Shown in pieces: positions 12,040 through 22,081 of a stretch of DNA of 64,000 nt. Numbering within the stretch: the stretch's first letter is position 1; each line of letters starts with the position of its first letter. Location of the stretch: contig NW_001865046.1 in the NCBI RefSeq assembly GCF_000002865.3, forward strand, positions 393,492 through 457,491, given 5' to 3'. This DNA comes from Monosiga brevicollis MX1 (Eukaryota; Opisthokonta; Choanoflagellata; Craspedida; Salpingoecidae). The position numbers and the translations under genes were made by a program. The notes beneath the pieces are model-generated. The model did no database searches. It worked only from the letters and a program-made list of their open reading frames with translations, and was not told the origin of the DNA.

Positions 12040-12562
12040 CCCAAGAAGGTTGAAAGGTCATCTGCCCAATAGCAAGGGAAAGCCATAAAGCCATGCATGC
12101 GGCATCGGGAGAAGGTATTGCATAGCGCACCGTATCGACGGCAGAAACACCAGTCATAGTTGGTGGCGCATACATTGATGGGTCTACATCGGGCAAGGGT
12201 CATTACAGGGTGAGTCTGAGAAGCGATGACCTTGAAAGACACAGTCATGCATGTTGTTGAGAGCGGGGTTGAAAGCCAAGTGCCTCGCTCGGAGGCCCAG
12301 GCCTTGGCATCATCAACCAGGCAAGAACGTCAGAGGCAGCACAAACCTTGGTACATGGAGTGGTCGCCGGGTTTGGGCAGCTACGTACAACCGATGGCGA
12401 GTGAAATCCAAATCCAACCGCCATGAGAAGTCAGGGATATCAAACGAGCGATGCGCTGCCGTGCACATTCCAACCAACCTTGGCGAGCGGTGCCCCGGGA
12501 TCAAAGTAGTTGCTCGAAGTGGCGGGCACATGGTAATCGGAAGCGGTTGATCGCTTGGCCAT
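9149..12562 (-). CDS. RBPJ: CSL family transcription factor (RBPJ / Su(H) / LAG-1 orthologue)
   Basis: Exons on the complement: 12562..12475, 12183..12131, 11944..11875, 11698..10587, 10436..10365, 10279..9905, 9793..9740, 9527..9447 and 9343..9149. They sum to 2,100 nt, or 699 residues. CSL proteins bind GTGGGAA-type sites and act as the DNA-bound hub of Notch signalling in animals. The N-terminal Rel-homology domain has the DNA-contact motif QKSYGNEKRYFCPPP and the later KPSKKKQS linker. The beta-trefoil domain (exon 6) contains NKEMVCTIHRCDRNAVVPV and WTVCTGARLEYSFFD. The C-terminal IPT/TIG domain is split over the last three exons (VELYGEHFSTMLT, VFFGPAPACTYYRCEELLFC, TVPLLLVRNDGVIYNT). 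Residues ~70-170 form an unusual Met/Ser/Gln repeat. Exons 1-3 encode a low-complexity leader, so the start at 12562 is the least certain part. Confidence 0.9.
11340..11575 (-). repeat. Coding minisatellite in the CSL gene
   Basis: Tandem imperfect units of about 21-24 nt (and 42-48 nt super-units) encode a run built from variants of SMQPMV, SMQSMAS and SMPHVS. On the plus strand the units read as repeats of GCATGCTTGAAGCCATGG-like sequence. The tract stays in frame, so it expands a Met/Ser/Gln-rich arm N-terminal to the Rel-homology domain. Confidence 0.9.
12011..12040. repeat. (GT)n microsatellite in a CSL intron
   Basis: About 14 uninterrupted GT dinucleotides lie in the intron between CSL exons 2 and 3. 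Confidence 0.95.
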
Positions 12563-12698
12563 GGTGACAAAGTTGAACCTCCCCCACCAAATCAAATCAC
12601 GCCGCAGCACACTGGCAACAAAACACCTCTTCCCCCCTTCTCCTCCTCCGGGCAGCAGGCAGGCCGCAAAAGGCAGCCAACGCTTGTCGTCACCCGAG

Positions 12699-12743
<45 letters not shown>

Positions 12744-13234
12744 ATGCTGTCGTGGCCCGTCGTCAGACAAAAGAGAGAAGTGAGAGAGAGAGAGAGAGAG
12801 TAATGTAGAGAGAGAGCGAAAAGAGAGAAGAGAAAGGAGGAGACGCTTGAGACAGGTGCGTCAGGTGCTGACATTATTATCACAAACCGTGATAATTGAC
12901 ACACTCATGCAACAAAGTGACAAATGGTAGCATATACAGATAAAGTGTAATGAGAGTCACACTACAGACCACACTGCTACTTTGTCTGACTTTTTTGGTT
13001 CTTTTTTTTTTTTTTTTGAGCGGCGGACGGGCTGCGGACGACGGTGGTCGGCAGCGGGCGGCGGGCGGTGCTTCTTGGGTACACGGCCGGCGGGCGGCAG
13101 GGTTGGCATCGCCTTGCAAAGATTCAGAAAGAATTGGGTCTTTTGATCTGCCTGCAAGTTGTTTTCATGAGTAGGATCGAAGAGATCTCGTCCTTTTCGT
13201 CACGAAAGCTTTTGGCTCGCTCAGCTGGCACAAG
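12563..13234. promoter_or_regulatory. Head-to-head intergenic region between CSL and the SMP tether gene
   Basis: This 672-bp gap separates the start codons of two divergent genes. It holds a (CT)n tract at 12712-12740, a GA tract at 12783-12800, a T-run near 13003-13018 and a GC-rich block (13019-13090). I see no coding sequence. A shared or back-to-back promoter is inferred from the layout only. Confidence 0.35.
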
Positions 13235-16200
13235 ATGGCCTGGCCGTTGTGTGCCCGTGCTGCGTGGCAGCGGCCTTGGGTCTGTCTGCTTCTGGCCGTG
13301 TGGTTGGCTACGATCATCTTTCCCAACCCGACTCAAGCTGAAGAGAGAATTCTACGCCGACGCAGCCAATTTGATATCATCAAGCAACACGCCAGCAAGT
13401 ATCTTCCCGAGGTCAATGTGACCGAGGTGGTGGAACACCTCGCGTCGCAGCCTCAATTGCCTCCCTGGATCTCCCAATCGACCGAACTCTTGGTCCTCTG
13501 TGGCCTCAGCGCAGTCGGCGCTCGGCCCCTGCCAGCTCTCGGATTTATTCTCCTTGGTGCTCTTTTGGCCTATCTTGCTCTACGGCGACACCTTCACCGC
13601 GAAAATCTGACTGTTGAATCCTGTCGCTGGCTCAACGCGTGGTGGGCGCATACCCAACTCGACTACAATCAAGAGCGCATGCTTGAAGCTGCCGCTCAGC
13701 TTCTCAACAGCACTCTTCATGGTATCAAGGAATCGCACCTCGCCACCACCCAGGTAAGGCTCTCCCCGCCCCTGCTGGAGCAATGTTTATTTGCACGTGA
13801 TTGGTTTCTGGCACGCCTTTGCCTTGTAGCTCATTTGTGCACATGCATCCGGTGGTGCTCCCTCCACAGGTTCGCTTCAATGTCACGCGCGTAGACATGC
13901 CTCCCAATTTTCGACCCCTCCTGAGTGGGATCCAGGCCACGCAAGTTGCTGTCGGTGACAGTGATGCTGTTCGTCGCGTGCGTGTCCAACTCGAGGTGAA
14001 CTTTGATCTGACACAGGCAGATGAAACTGATTCAATCATGATCGCCATCGAGCTGGCCAATGGCCAACACAGCGATATTCGTTTGGCGGCCTGCCGCGGA
14101 AAGGTTTGTGTCCAGCCTCACCGGCCAGTGCCCGCCACCAGGCCCACGCATGACATGCTGACTCGTTGTTTTTGCATGCATCATTCAGGCGGCCATGTGG
14201 TGGGAAACCGATCGCAGCACGCCCATCATCAACCTCAGTGTGTTGCAGATGGATGTCCTCGAGGTTGAGCTCCCGTCCAATCTCAAGGCAAGCCCCGAAA
14301 CCCGCCTTTCTTATCTTTGGCTGGCTGGCTGCGCTCCAGCTCACCCGCCCCGCCTTTTGCTGGAAACATCATCTCCACCCAGGCACCTAGAAAAATCGTC
14401 GAGGCCAAGTTGTGCGCGGCGCTTGAAGCCTGCATGCAAGATCCCGGGTCTCTCAAGGTCAGACCGAGCTTAGCCTCTTGTTCGCGCTCGAGGTGCCAGC
14501 TCAGCTCACTGCCCACCGACTGAACCCCTGACCTTGCTTCCACCCTGCCCAGTGGCCGGCACGTGATGTTGCCTCCGTCCAAGATTCCACGAGTACGGCC
14601 ATGGGGCCAACGTCCAGAGGCTCCCTCAGTGTGGCTCCTGTGAGCGTTCGTCCCAAAGTGAAGATCACCTCGAGTGGACAGCCCACGGGCCGTTCGCTAT
14701 ACGAGCAAGGTCCGTGTATGGCGCCTATTACCGTGACTTTGGCCTCTGAACGTCTCTCGCCTCTCGCCTTGACCCAACTCCGTCGACCCCGCACATAGAT
14801 TCACACGGTGCAGGGACGCTGAACGTGCGCATTCAGGGCGCTCACCTCAAGCTCGACGAGGCCATCTCCACGCTGGCTGCGCTTTATGTTGACGCGTAAG
14901 TGCACCGTAGCCTCCTCGTCTGAAATCACAACGCACGAGAAAATTTCTTCCAAGCGAAGAGTGGCTGAGTCATTTTCTTTGGGTGAGCACCGCGTCAGAA
15001 TCAGGCTCATGGTCGTTGATTTTGATGCTGTTTTCTTCCTCAGGCCCTTTCAGGAGTGCAAGACTCACAACTGCCCCGAAAGTCTCAGCCCCGAGTACAA
15101 CCAGGAATTCTCGCTGTACGTTTCTGCACCTGCCTCCTCATCGCGGCGTAATGCTTGCGTGCTTTCCTCTCTCTATCTCGGGTATGGCTTTGACCGGAGT
15201 GGAGTTGTGCATGTCTGATTGTGTGACTCGGATCTTATAGCGAGATTGGTGAAGAGTCAGAATCCATTGCGGTGCACATTATCGATGCCAACGACGACAA
15301 CCATGTTCTCGGCTTTGGAAGCATCAGCGTCGAGGAGCTGTCCCACAAGCCGTCAGGTCATGTGGTGCAGCTGACCGCTCAGCCTCAGGCCATGGGTACG
15401 AACTCGACTAGGGAAAGCAGCGGTTAGGCTATCAGCCAGCTGGGCTAGATTGGGCGTCGCTCATTCTGTGTACCTACTATCTGCCCTCTTGCATGTGCTT
15501 CGGGCTTTTAGGCGTCGGTCGAGGCACAGTGCAGTTGTTTGCAAACTTTACCCGTAAGTGATTGGGTTCCCAAAGACCCCTTCTTGGAATACTTTGAAAA
15601 GTTTTTTTTATTTTTTTTAAAAAAAAGTTCTGAATCAGGCTCTCGTAAACCGGCTCTTTTTCATTCGGCCCACTTGCCTTGTTATGAAACACACGCACGC
15701 GCACGCTCGCTCTCTGCTATGAAATAGGTGCAGCCCGGGAAGTGCGACTTTCAAGTATGTCGAATGTCGTTGCTGTCAGCACATTTTGCACCCCCTCCCA
15801 CTTCTTCACAGCTCACGGCGGCGTTGTTTTTGACAGACCGCATGGAGGTATCAGATGCTGGAACCGAGCCTGAGGCCGTGCCCATGTCGCCCGTCCTCTC
15901 GCGCCTGGCCAACCCCGGCATGAGCCGACACAACTCGACGCAGGTGTTCTCGCGTCGGCTGGCCCTGGCCCCGCCCTCTGCACGCCGGTCGCGCACCCGA
16001 CGGAGTGGACAGGGTGGTCTGCGCTCTGTGTCGGATGTGGTGCCGTATGACAACTCTAATGCGGAGGGAGCCGCACGAGAAGCCTCAACACAGTCTGGCT
16101 CTCTTTCACGTAATACACTGAACCAGGTGAGCATCTCACGTCAGGCGGTGAGAGTTGCATGAAACACACGTGGCAGCTGATTTCGCCACCTCGCTTCAAC

Positions 16201-17524
16201 GGCTACGTTTGCTAGGAGGCTTTGAGACAGCTGGATGACGACTTTGACCGGTACGCGCGTACGCGTTCAAATGCAGGCGCGATCTCATTCAAACGCCAAA
16301 TGCTCAAGACTCTGAACGCCTTTTCCCTCAGGTCACGGGGCCGAGATAGCATGAGCATGCTCTCGGGCATTTCGTATCAAAGTGACACCCCTTCTGCATT
16401 TATTGACCAATTCCACGAGGAGATTCTGGCCACGGGTACGATACGTCTCTCGCGCGTTTGACGCGATGCATCTCTTTGCTGTGGTGTGCTGTTCCCTTTT
16501 TTGATTTTTAATTTATAATTTTTTCTCGCTGGCTTTACGGGTCACGTCACAACACCCATCTGGATTGATGGTGCGCGCCTGCCGCTTTTAGGTCACGGGT
16601 GGCCTTTGGATGGCCCAGTCTTGGAGCTGGTTGAGACTTTTCACACCTATGGCTCTCATCTACGGCTGGCCAACGCCCACGACATTGCACCACCGGTGTC
16701 TCGATTCACCGCCAAGGTGAGTGCCAGCTGGGCTTTGAGATTGTGGCTCATGACTCATTGCTCGTGGCTCGTCATGGCTCATCATGGCTCGTGGTCTGAA
16801 TTTGTCCTCGTCTGTCTTTTGGGGGTTCCTCGGTGGTGCGGTGTGCTAGACGCGCCGCAACTTTGTGTCCAAGCGACACGCCTTTGTGCAGGTGAAGCCC
16901 GGGCGTGCCATGGCGTGCAATATTACGGGCGTGCACATTCGTAGCCGCAAGCAGCACCCGCTCCAGTGTCGCTGTACGTCCAGTGTTTGAAACTGCCTCG
17001 CCTTGCCTCGTCTTTTTCCTCGTTCTTGTTAGACCGTGTTGGCATGGGTCTCATGTCGAAGCCCCTCGTCGTTTCCGAATGCAGTTTGTGGAATGATCGT
17101 CGTGCAGGCCGCATTGCCCAAGTTGGAGGACTTGTGCACACAGTGCCAGCTGCCTGATCTTCCCGGGCCATCCGATCCCCGCAATGTGCTGCACAGTTTT
17201 AGCTTTACGGCCGATTTTGCCAAGAGACAGCTGCTCAACAGTGCCTCAGCAACCAGTCCGGGGCTGGGGCGGGCGGAGAATGGCTTGGATGATCATGCCA
17301 ACTCAGCCTTTGTTTACTAGGTAGGATATGCGGAGAACTACGCCGTGACCGATTTTCAGGGCCATCAGCTTGACTTGGCTTGGGTCCAGAAAGAGGAGGC
17401 ACAGTGGTGTCTGGTCCGGCCCAAGTCCGTCTGCTCGTCATGCATGAGCGGAATGTGCCTGGGTCCTGTTACTTCGGCTTGGCACTTTCTACATCTTGTT
17501 TTGCTTTTACTCTGCTTAAGTTGA
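13235..17524 (+). CDS. Membrane-anchored SMP-C2-C1 lipid-transfer tether (E-Syt / PDZD8-like)
   Basis: Sixteen exons: 13235..13753, 13870..14103, 14189..14287, 14383..14457, 14553..14709, 14799..14895, 15044..15115, 15241..15395, 15512..15553, 15728..15754, 15837..16126, 16216..16435, 16592..16716, 16850..16973, 17085..17240 and 17325..17524. These give 863 residues in one open frame. The N-terminus has a signal-anchor-like helix and a second hydrophobic hairpin (GFILLGALLAYLALRRHL). An SMP domain follows (ESCRWLNAWW, FNVTRVDMPPNFRPLLSGI, MWWETDRSTPIINLSVLQ). A C2 domain starts at GTLNVRIQGAHLKLDEA and continues to HIIDANDDNHVLGFGSISV; loop 1 lacks the usual SDPY. After a disordered Ser/Arg region, a degenerate C1 zinc module appears (RHAFVQVKPG, CGMIVVQAALPKLEDLC). 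SMP proteins move lipids at ER contact sites. The intron after 14287 uses a GC donor. The last acceptor is ambiguous (17320 or 17324). Confidence 0.8.
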
Positions 17525-17885
17525 CCTTATAAACCAAGCTTTTCTGCAACTTCTTATTCCTCACCGACTTAAACTCCTGAAAAATCTGACATTTTCATCC
17601 GTTGCAACTTTGGAGGTGCGTGAAGACGTGCAACGTGGTTGTTGTTGATCACGAATCAAAACTCGGCGGGCGGCCATCAGGGTGAACTTGAGGCCGGGGC
17701 AAGAGCGCCCGCGCAGCGCGCGTGTGTGTGGGATAAAAGGTGAAGGGACGGCGGCCAGATTGGCTGTGGTTGGAAGGGTGCGTGGGGGTTAGATTTTGCA
17801 TCCGCTCGCTTGCCGCAAATGTGTCTTTTGCATCAGCAGCAGGTGAAGGGGGGAGGGGGTTGCGGCGCGAGGGGTTGCTTCCAAG
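17525..17885. other. Intergenic gap, nothing recognised
   Basis: About 360 bp between the tether stop and the acyltransferase start. It includes a short GTGTGTGTG run and GC-rich sequence near 17700. I see no gene here. Confidence 0.6.
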
Positions 17886-20351
17886 ATGTGCACGGTAATG
17901 TCTGCCTATCTTCAGGCCCCGCTGATCACTTTGTGGCTGGTTCTTGCCACGGACTTGCTGTGCGTTTGTATTGTGCAGCTGCAGTAGCCCATACCTCTTG
18001 GGTCAATCTCGAGAGCGAGATTGGGGTGAGAAGGGCAAATTACAACAACCATCGACCGCAACTCGCAACGGCTGTCCGTTTGGATTGTACCCGCCTCAAA
18101 CCTTTTCAGACCATTGTCGTCGGCATCATGGCCCTGCTCTCCGTGCTTGTCGATGCCTGGTTGGCTGGCGTGTTCTTTGCCAGCGGTCTGCTGTGCGTTG
18201 GTCTGCAAATCTTGACACTTCCCATTTGGGTCTTTTCGCGCAAACATTATCGCTTGGCCAACTCAGCCATCGTACAACTCTACTGGACGGGTGCGTGCCT
18301 ATGAGGGGGCGAAGGCGTTGCATTTGGTTTCTGCCTCTTTCGTCAAAACAAGTTTTCCTTCTTCCCTGCGCTTCCGATCCATTGCGGAGAAGGAGACAAT
18401 GAGCAGATTTATCGCTTGAGCTGGGCGTCAGGCTTGGAGTGGGGATTGTGTATATTCAATTTTTGGGCTCGGTCCATGAGGGGGCGCACTCACCTGGTTT
18501 TGGGTGTCCGGTAGAGTTGTTGTGGATGCTGGAACAATGGTCCGGCTGTCGTCTGGTCGTGTATGGCAAGGACGAGGACCTCGAGCTCATGGGTACTGAA
18601 TCAAGCGTGGCGCTTTGCAATCATGTCTCCAATGTGGACTGGCTCATTGGCTGGCTCTTGGCCGACAAATTCGGCGTGCTCGGGGTACGTGTATGCTTAC
18701 GCCCGGGGTGCTAAGCAAAGCAGTCCTGGCAGTCTTTTCACCACACGGGAAGTAATCGCGCGAGCACACACGTGGCTTGCTCATGCATTACGCTTTAGGG
18801 TGCCAAGTGCTTGCTGAAGAAGGACTTGGCCTTCTTACCCGTACTGGGTTGGAGCTGGTGGTTCCTGGAATATACCTACATCTCCCGGTTTGTATTGAAA
18901 TCTGGCGCATGACAGCGCTGACGCTTGGCGCCGAGTTAAGTTTTAACTCTGAGCGTCCCGTCTTGTCGGACCACTGCCTTTCATCTTTTACTTGCACAAG
19001 CAAAAGCACGCCTTGCTTTTGATGCTGGCCGCATGTTTCATTTGTCAACGCCCTCGTCCTCGCCTCCTTTGGATGCTTGGATTGTCAGAAATTGGGAGAA
19101 GGACGAGAAGAAGATTCACCAGGGCCTTTCGCGCTTGCAGGATTACCCCTTGCCTTTTTGGGTACGAGTGCGCCGCAGGGATGAAGCAGAATGATGGGCT
19201 GTTTGTTTTTTCTAAGCCATAGCTTGACCGGCTATGGTGGTGTATATTCATGTCTGCGCATGCTTGGCCGGCACAACTGTATACTTTGCAACATTACGAC
19301 TGCAGGAGGTGATTTATGCTGAAGGCACGCGCAAGACGCCGGAAAAACATGCCAAGGGTCTCGAGTTTTGCCGCCGCAACAACTTGCCCGAGTTTCAGGT
19401 TGGTACAAATGCATCACGCTGTTTGTTCTTTGTGTATCGTGCGTGGTCACCTGCTGTTGAGCGATCGAGTGTCATTTTTGGGATGGCTGACGGGCCGTGG
19501 GGCATGTGGGATGCTCATGTTTGGAATGTGGTAGCACGTCATGTACCCTCGCACCAAGGGCTACGTTGTGGCCATGGAAGAGCTGCGCAAGCACAGTACG
19601 TTCTGTTGATTGATGTCCTTGCTTTGGCCACATCCCTGGTCTCTTCGGAAGAGGCTGTGTCACGTTGACTTTGCTCACTGAGGTTTTTTTTCGGGGGTTT
19701 TTTTTTTAAATGTCGTTCTTTTTACTTTCCGTTCTTGTTCGGCGGCGTTTAGCGCAAAGCGTGTTGTGCTGTGTGCTGGCCTTTCCAAATGGCGAGCCCA
19801 ATGCCATGTCGATCTTGTCAGGCTCCAAGGCGTGTCGATTGGATGCGTATGTGTGGCGAGTGCCAATTGAGCAGGTGCCTGCGGATCCCGAGGGCAGTGC
19901 CCAATTTTGTGTTGATGCCTTTGCTACGATGGATAAGGCCTTGGCTTATCATGCGGAGCACGGCTGCTTTGAAGAGAAGCGCCACGACATGCCCGTGCGG
20001 TACGTTTGGCGTTCCTCTTGATGCGGGATCAGCGGAATCAGTCGATGGCAGTTGAGGCAGAGAAATTGTGGCGCATGTGTGCTTTTACTTGTCGTACATG
20101 ATCGATTGCCTGACTCATCAGATCATATGGTGTGAATGTGTAGTGCTCGCTCGGCCTATGTCTTTTGGGGGTGGTCCATCTTGTTTGCGGCCTTGCTGGC
20201 CATGTATCAGGTGCCGCGGCTGTTGGAGGGCCACTTTTCGCTTCTGTATGTGGGCGGGGCCTTGGTGTTGGCAAGTCAAGCTTTGACCCTTTTCTCAATG
20301 CGCTTTGAGGCCAAGAGCCAGCTGAAGAGCAAGGTCAAAAAGACCGCTTAG
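17886..20351 (+). CDS. 1-acyl-sn-glycerol-3-phosphate acyltransferase, AGPAT3/4/5 type
   Basis: Exons: 17886 (or ATG at 17898)..17972, 18110..18290, 18515..18684, 18799..18887, 19089..19161, 19306..19398, 19535..19595, 19753..19999 and 20144..20351, giving about 400 residues. The enzyme transfers an acyl group from acyl-CoA to lysophosphatidic acid at the ER membrane, making phosphatidic acid. The PlsC motifs are all present: NHVSNVD (catalytic HX4D), KCLLKKDLAFLPVLGW, EGTR, and YPRTKG. The N-terminus has two hydrophobic segments and the C-terminus one or two (VFWGWSILFAALLAMY, LLYVGGALVLASQALTLF), as in AGPAT3-5. The protein ends in ...KVKKTA, which fits the KKXX dilysine ER-retrieval signal. 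The first exon is the least certain, because its GTGCAG donor is weak. It follows the lipid-transfer tether gene in the same direction. Confidence 0.88.
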
Positions 20352-22081
20352 GTTTCCGATGCTGCTCTCTTTGCTGGTTGGGCATTGTAGCGATCGCAGG
20401 CCTGGTATTCCTGTCATCTCACGGGAGCACCAGCCCAAGTTGCTGGGCCAGTGAGGCTGTGCATGTAGTTTTTGGGTGGGCAGGCGGAGGCTTGGTCTTG
20501 TTTGCGATGATGATGATGGTTGTCTGTGTTGTAGCTTGTGCCTTGGACTGTTGACTCTTCTTGAAATGGTGTTTGTCAGCCTAACTCACTGACGGGGGTC
20601 ATGCGAGGACTTTTGATGAAAATCGAGGCACGCGGACTTCTGTCTGCTTGTATGCAACCAATTTGATCGAGGCAGGTGCATGAGAACAAGTGTGCGTCAT
20701 TGGCATGACTAAAATGGACCAGCTCCTGGATCAGGGCTGATGAGCGCTGCTATTCTCGTCAGCAAATGCTGGAGTTTGGAGCCATCAAGGTCACTTGGAG
20801 TTTGCCGTCCTTATTCTTGGGAAGGATGTGGCACGGCACAACAAGCACGCAGACCGCTGATTGATGCAAGGGACATTCTTTCGATGGCGGGTCCAGTGTG
20901 GCTATCACCTCTTTGCTACTGTTTCCCCCTTTCTCAACAGACTCTCTGCCTTTTCTTCAGCTCCCCATTCAACTTCGCAACCAACCCCAACCTTACACAC
21001 AGCACCCTATCAGACACAGTTTAGCGCAACAATGACATCTTCGTCCCAAAGCACGACCCCAAGCCTTGATTTCCCCCAACACGTCAGACAAAGAGAGAGA
21101 GATCGGTTTGAGAAAGAGAGAAAGGGAAAAGCACAACTACCACATGTATAGAGAGAGATTGAGAGATTGAGAGAGAGAGAGAGATAGAGAGAGATTGAGA
21201 GATTGAGAGAGATTGAGCGAAAAAGAGAGAGATTGAGAGAGTTTGAGAGAGAGATCGAGCGAAAAAGAGAGAGGTATCAAGACGGGTCACTCCTGATGTA
21301 CGCAAGGCCCACTCCGCGCCCCACACATGACAAATTCGTGTTTCCACCGAAATGGAACCTGATGCCGAGTTGGGCTCTCGCCATTCCTGTGTGTGGACAC
21401 TCAAAATGTTGGACCCCCGACGAAATCAAGAGCCAATCGCCAGCAGAGCGAGAGAGAGGGGTCGAGGGAGAGGGGGAGATACACACACGACCGAGAGGAC
21501 CACGCACCCCCTTTTGCTGTTCTAATTTGGCAGCGGCGAGTTTGCTCGCCCATAGAGAGAGTCAAGGACAACCAGGCACGGACAGGCATAAATGTCTCAA
21601 CGACCAGACAGCCAGGCAGACAGACAGGCAGCAGCCGCAGACAGAGCCGCAAACAGACAGGCAGACAGAGCCGCAGACGGACAGGCAGGCAGGCAAACAG
21701 ATAGACAAACAGGCAGGCAGACAGACAGGCAGACACAGATCCAAACAACAATCGACTCCCCCAAACCACCACCACCACTTTGTGTGTGTGTGTGGTTGCC
21801 GACCACTGTTGGATCTCTGCTTCCCACACGACCCGCTCTTGCATTTTCTGCTTGGTTTGGGGAGTATTCACCTCACCAACGCCTCTCGCCACCGCCAGCT
21901 CGCCTCTCGCCACCGCTTCGCTCCTGTTCCTGGCTGCCTCTTTGCTCCTTTGCCATTTCTTCCTGGCCCTGCGACCTCTTGAACAACAACAACTCGACCT
22001 CGGCCTCTCACTTTTTGAGATCGTCGTGGTCGTGATCGTGATCGCCTTTTCTGCCTGGCTTCCCTCCCACGCGTTACAATC
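20352..22081. other. 1.7-kb intergenic region rich in simple repeats
   Basis: Sequence up to about 21050 has no recognisable gene. GA-rich tracts follow (21080-21275), then CAGACAGG-type repeats (21595-21735), a short GT run (21779-21793) and a CT/CCA-rich stretch that probably holds the 5' UTR and promoter of the next gene. Long frames here on both strands are composed of repeat-encoded residues and were not accepted. Confidence 0.7.
21595..21735. repeat. CAGACAGG / CAGGCAGG-type degenerate tandem repeat
   Basis: About 140 bp of tetranucleotide-based repeats (GACA, GGCA units) lie about 350 bp upstream of the ankyrin-like gene start. Confidence 0.9.
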
